Positions 59,139-64,000 of a stretch of 64,000 bases of DNA are shown here, in pieces (the stretch's first letter is position 1; each line of letters starts with the position of its first letter). This DNA comes from Taenia hydatigena (lineage: Eukaryota > Platyhelminthes > Cestoda > Cyclophyllidea > Taeniidae). Below the pieces are notes generated by a model, which was not told the DNA's origin, searched no databases, and saw only the letters and a list, made by a program, of their open reading frames with translations. The stretch spans positions 23,369,187 through 23,433,186 of the forward strand of contig JADWOT020000001.1 in NCBI GenBank assembly GCA_036345935.2, read 5' to 3'. The translations under genes were made by a program, and so were the position numbers.

Positions 59139-62100
59139 CTGAAATAAGTATGTCGGAGAAAAGGAAGACAATTAGAGAGTACAAGCTTATGTCAACACAA
59201 AAAAATTGTGTAGCCTATTGTATACTAAGGAGAGTACACATAAATTATTAAGAAGGTGGTAATATGCCCATCGCCCCTCTGATGTGAGGAGCAACACTGT
59301 GGTGATTTGCTGAAGAGGCAATCATTGTGCAATACTTGTGGATGGATTACCCAACAAATAAGCCAGCCTAGATTTAGTTCCGTCAATGCAAGATTATGAC
59401 ATGTCAAGCGGAAATCCAGCCTTGAGAGAAAGAGGCGCTGTCAGGCAGGAAGTGGCGAATGTTTTGCATATTGTACGACAATTTCGATCACGAATATGAT
59501 CTAGTTTGAAACAATATTGTGATTATGTGCCTCCAGTCTTCGAAGCCGTATCAACAAGTCGAATGCTGCGAGTTTTCAAAACAACAAGGTGGTCTATAAC
59601 TCTAAACAACGGTCGTGTTGTAGTCAGAAATAGCGTCGACGCCCATAATGCATTATATCTTTCGTATAATACAGATATAGTGAAGAATCAGCGAATAGAT
59701 TGCATTCATGTCCTACCAAGCACCATTAAATCCATTTCAGTTCTGCCTAAGCCTAAGAAAGTGTATTTAAAAGCTATTGTCTCGCATTCGACCCGATTGT
59801 GGAATGCTTTTATGGTAGTTGCCTCGATCCGCACAGTCTATGTAATTATGCATTCAGTGGGTTATCTTTGCCAACAGGCGCAGTGCGACAGACCCAAGAT
59901 GGTTACACGAGGCCAGTAGACACGAAATCATGCATTTCAAAGGAGCATTCGACAAGTCCATAAAACGCTTAAAAGGCACGTCACGGCGCCACATCGACGC
60001 CTTGTTTGACAGACCCTAGTAGCTAAGTCTAGTAAAAAGTCCGATAGGCCTGCTTTGTGTTGCGATTTAGACTCGATTTTTTGACAGGATTACATAAGAG
60101 ATGATGAGTGAATGGTTTACTCGGGTCATTGTCAGGCCTCATTTTTCTTAGTTCGATGACACCGAGGTTCGCATTTACCTGGGCACCATCGCCGACGCCC
60201 ACACATAAGCAGACTGTTGAATACGCTTTGTGCTATATCTTCAGAATTGTATATTTTATGTTGAGATTTTATTCTGAAATAGCGATTCTTGCTTAACCTA
60301 CTGCTTGAACATAATCCCTCCCACGTCATTGTATGCCTTCGCAATAAGCATTGCATAAATGTCGATCCCCAAATTTCTAGATTAAGCTTGCAAATTGCTT
60401 ATGCTTGCTACATTTAATCAAACAAAAAGTAAGTAGGTTGAAAGCGAAACATCTAGCTCGGTGTCACGATGAAACAATAGAGCCTCAGGGATATGGCAAA
60501 CGAAGTCCCTCCGAGTTTCAGGTGGCTAAAACAACTGTTAGCAATCTTCGGAAGCCCGGAACGATAGACCGTTACTACAAATGCACGCTAAGATATCCAC
60601 TATAAGACTAATTATGCATGTAAATAGTTCGTCCAGGTAGTGCGATCGTAATGACTCCCGTCGCAAGACAAGAAATTAGATTTTGGAAAGAAGCTTGATG
60701 CTGATAGTGTAATTTCCTTAGATAACAAGATATAGATGAATATAGCCCACCTGCCGACTTTCCACAGCTTATTTCCTAGCCAAAATACGTAATACTCAAT
60801 AGCTGGGGATGTTACTAGGCCTCATTAAAATCATCGTGTCTGTCTGTGTCACATTTGAATCATCATTCCGGTTATAAATCGTTGGCGGTTTATTTGAATC
60901 AAGTGATTGACGTACCGCAAGACATGCAACATGACCATCGGTTAGGGTTATGGATCAAATTAGTCTTGAGGAAGAAAAGCATCAACCACATTAACAAGGC
61001 AACTCAGAGAATTGGATTTTTTAATGCCTCTATAAAAAGTAATTCAAGATGCAAAGAAATTGGCCTCACCTCCTTCATGTATACGCAACGCGAACAGCTC
61101 ACTTATTTTAGGCATGAAAACGATTGAAAGTTCTTTTTTTATTTCTAAGAATGTGCAATAAAATGCGACTTCGATGATTTCCCGAAAAACCTCATTTTTC
61201 ATTAGGTGCGCTTGAGTCGCTAGACGAAAACATTGTTTTCAATAGACCGCGTGTGCTAATAAAACAGACCAGACAGAAATGTAGGTAGTCAGGGTTCGGC
61301 TTTTGTTTAAAAGAAAGGAAAACTTTGTAAAAGTGAAGTTCACAAACTCGCATTATGATGCGAAAGAATTGTATACTACAGTGGTGATTAATTCAATGAA
61401 TGTGATATTTCGAGGAGCCTCTCGCCTTCATTTGACTCTCATTTTAGGAGAACAATGATCTTTTTTGCTTACCCTCAATCCTTCATCCGTAAAGCGATTG
61501 TGACAGTTGGCTGTGTCAAACATGTAAAAGTATGTGGAATGTAGGGCGTTTTTTTTTCATCAAATCCACCCTCCTCTCCCACCAAACAATCGTCCAGTGA
61601 CTTCAGTGTAACGAAAGTGGAATTTCTTTTCACAATGTTGGAGGCAGTCTACAATGTCTCCAGCCACCTTTCTTACCCTCCTCCCCATTGTGGTCATTCA
61701 TCACTGTAGGGTGGAGTCGCATCCCTATGCATCTTGTGCTCCCTCGCTCAAACTATATTCTCGTTTCATATGGTCCCTTGTGTTTCGGATGCGTCGCATC
61801 ACTCATTGTCACCGCGATAGTTTTGTGTCCGTTGACACACAAGCGCACTCGTTTTCCTCCCTGTCTGTGTGCTTTGCGTTGACAGTAGAGGACCCTTACT
61901 CTTTCAATTTATGAGGTAACAAATTTGTACTCCAAGACTGAGCAGTATCTTTGTCAAATTTTCACCTAGTGTGCAGTTTCCTATGGTGCCTAGAGCAAAC
62001 CAACATTCTCTTCTGTTTCCTTTGATGTGTTTCAACAACAAATGGTTAATTGTTTGTGTGCTTGGGGACTCTCCCAACTGCGCTTCTACGAAAATGGTGC

Positions 62101-62480
62101 ACAAATATTACGCTCTATGGGTAAGCTCGACCAACACAGTTTGTGACCGCTTAGAGTGTCAGCAAAAACCAAAAACTGCTGTATTTTTCCTCCTCAAACT
62201 AAGCTAGTTAGTCCACTCCCAGTTTAGTGTTTAAAATTCAATTAATCTGTATGGAATACATGAAAGTAGTTATCAAAGACTAACAGAAAAATCATGACAC
62301 GTATTTGTGACGCTTGGCGCAAATAATAAAAGGGAAGTGTAGCATAAGTAACAGTAATAGCAGCAAACTTGGGGTAACAAGTGTAATCTACGCATATTTG
62401 AGTCACGATCCATTTTGTTCGCATAGTTATCCCTCTAAGTTAATGATGATGATGACGTTTGTAATAATTGTGTTCTTTTA
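59139..62480. other. No exon confidently seen upstream of the ankyrin exons
   Basis: The 137-codon plus-strand frame at 59506-59919 and the 86-codon frame at 61654-61914 carry no recognisable domain, splice context or promoter. Further 5' exons of the ankyrin gene may lie here undetected. Confidence 0.4.
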
Positions 62481-62481
62481 A

Positions 62482-62695
62482 TGTGCTTTGTAGGCCAGAG
62501 GTGGGAGGACAATTTTAACCTGGTCGTGAAGCATCCTGATCGCTCTCCAGAGGCCGACGCACCTTCGTCTTAGACTCTCCGACCTAGTTACCCTATGTCA
62601 TCTTTCAGCCCATAACAAAGATGCCTAGAAGCAACCAGCCTCCTCATTCTAAGGGTGGAAGAGGGGAAGAGGAAGGAAAGGAAAAACTGTCCACA
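62482..62695 (+). repeat. R2 repeat, copy 2
   Basis: It is colinear with 38193-38403 (GTGCTTTGTAGGCCAGAGGTG, GGACAATTTTAACCTGGTCG, CTAGTTACCCTATGTCATC, AGAAGCAACCAGC). The copies differ mostly by single substitutions, so they are much younger than the R1 copies. The poly(A)-like AATAAAG of copy 1 is AACAAAG here. Confidence 0.7.
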
Positions 62696-62699
62696 ACTT

Positions 62700-64000
62700 C
62701 ACTGACGGAGAATGTGCATAATCTTTACAATTAGTTAATTTAGTTGAATAAAAGACACACTTGCAACAGCTTTGATTTCGGCATATTAAGGACTCTTACT
62801 CCTTTAATGTGCCCGCGATCACCGTCAAGGGTAGGCGACGGAACGAAATAATTGAGTTAAAAAGCGCTACAATAGGTGGCAAGTCACGGTTTTTGATGTG
62901 ATCGCAATTGCGTCTTTTTTTGTCTCCGCTCAACACTTCAAGTCGTCAGTGAAGCGATTCAGAGTAACATGAATTGTTTGCGTCAAGACAATTGACTTAC
63001 TGAATTGATTCCGATCACACTGTCAGGTGATAGTATTTTTTGTTGCTTATTTTCCCGTGATTAGTTAAGGGGAGTGGCATTTGTGCACTTATTTTGCTGC
63101 ATTAAGCGTTCACATGCAATTTGGTGTGGATTTCCCATGTAAAAATTCCCATGCATTCTTCTTATTCTCATTAACAATGGTTTTGGGTAGTGTTTAGGGT
63201 AATCTGCTTAGTAATTTGCGTAAACTCCGTATCCCACACCCATTTTCACATGTTAAACGCATGACTTAGTGGTCTAAGGGAAAAAGCACGGAATATGACT
63301 GTTTTATTAGTGCATACTTCCTTCAGAAAAGGACGGTATGACGATCTCACTACGGATTGTATCATATCCTGTATAATGAATGCTCCATTAGTAAATAAAC
63401 TCAACAATTTCTTTAAGTTAGAGGCAAAGTGTTTGACTGATGTATTGGATCCAACGAAGTCATAAAAAATGCACCTAACCGATCATATAAATCCAGAATG
63501 ACAAATGAAGCCTTTGGTGGGATTTCGCGCCGATGTTCCGTAAACAGCGGCAACATTCTTTAGTGCAACAAAAAGTATGCCACAACGTAAACCTGACAGT
63601 TCACTTTGAACTTATGACAACGGTCCAATTAATCCATGCGTCACGTTGGAAAATTTTCTCCACGGACGGAAAATACCACTTGTATTTTTAAATTACACCA
63701 AGAGACACACCATCTTGATCACGTGGTTTTTATTTGTAAAACAAACCCTAACAACACATTCTTTATTCGATGTTTATGTTGAAGCCACAAGAATGACCCA
63801 CTTTTCTTGCTCAACAAAAAAAGTACATCTAGCTGTATACAAGACGGTAGCACGTTTCTGAACCATTTTAAAAAGCCTATCAAGAAACAGGGTTTAGTAT
63901 TTACCAGCACCGGAAGCCGTCACAAAGTGTAGTGGCAACTGATGTCACGGTAGAAAAAAAACCAAAACATCCGGTTTGAAATAGTCGAGTTTCCTCCAGG
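62700..64000. other. No gene seen; possible ankyrin-like scrap at the right edge
   Basis: Only short frames are present. On the minus strand at about 63906-63942 a CATCAG acceptor is followed by codons for LPLHFVTASGAG and a GTAAAT donor. This would resemble the first helix of an ankyrin repeat. The 34-37 nt length and a phase that does not match the 59138 exon make it weak. Confidence 0.3.

Noticed and set aside
59506..59919. 137-codon plus-strand frame
   Set aside because: No domain, no similarity to anything I know, no promoter or splice context. The length is within what chance gives in 64 kb of six frames.

Overview
The window is nuclear DNA of an animal. Genes are split into many short exons with GT/AG introns, have CCAAT/TATA promoters, and sit among long repeat-rich non-coding DNA. 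I saw no bacterial operons, rRNA, tRNA or CRISPR. Compact exons, lineage-specific tandem copies and 0.2-0.8 kb dispersed repeats would fit a parasitic flatworm (tapeworm or fluke), but this is a guess from style and not from a diagnostic sequence.

Region 1 (1-26 kb) is a tandem cluster of prominin-like genes (five-pass, CD133-type membrane glycoproteins) read from the minus strand. Two copies look intact: gene C (20429-25735, 883 codons) and gene B (12483-17631, 886 codons). They share the same nine coding exons, intron phases and five membrane segments. A third copy, A (1-3822, running off the left edge), is a pseudogene. Its 5' half resembles B and its 3' half resembles C. Between A and B (4-12 kb) lies a scrambled zone. 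It holds an orphan last-exon fragment (about 7106-7294), direct and inverted repeats of the 3' flank, and an exon-like plus-strand reading frame (4868-5242) with no identified partner exons.

Region 2 (26-49.5 kb) has no gene I can support. It is peppered with a degenerate dispersed repeat, here called R1. Recognisable copies are nearly all in minus orientation between 29 and 43.5 kb and plus orientation between 44.4 and 52 kb. A second, well-conserved repeat of about 210 bp (R2) occurs at 38.2 and 62.5 kb.

Region 3 (49.7-64 kb) is the 3' end of a minus-strand ankyrin-repeat gene. Two exons of exactly 99 nt each encode one 33-residue ankyrin repeat, followed by a terminal exon with a low-complexity Glu/Ser-rich tail (49775-50113). 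Its introns are 2.9 and 5.9 kb. The 5' end of the gene was not found and may lie beyond the window.

All exon boundaries were derived by hand from splice motifs, phase agreement and B/C comparison. No similarity search or transcript evidence was available.
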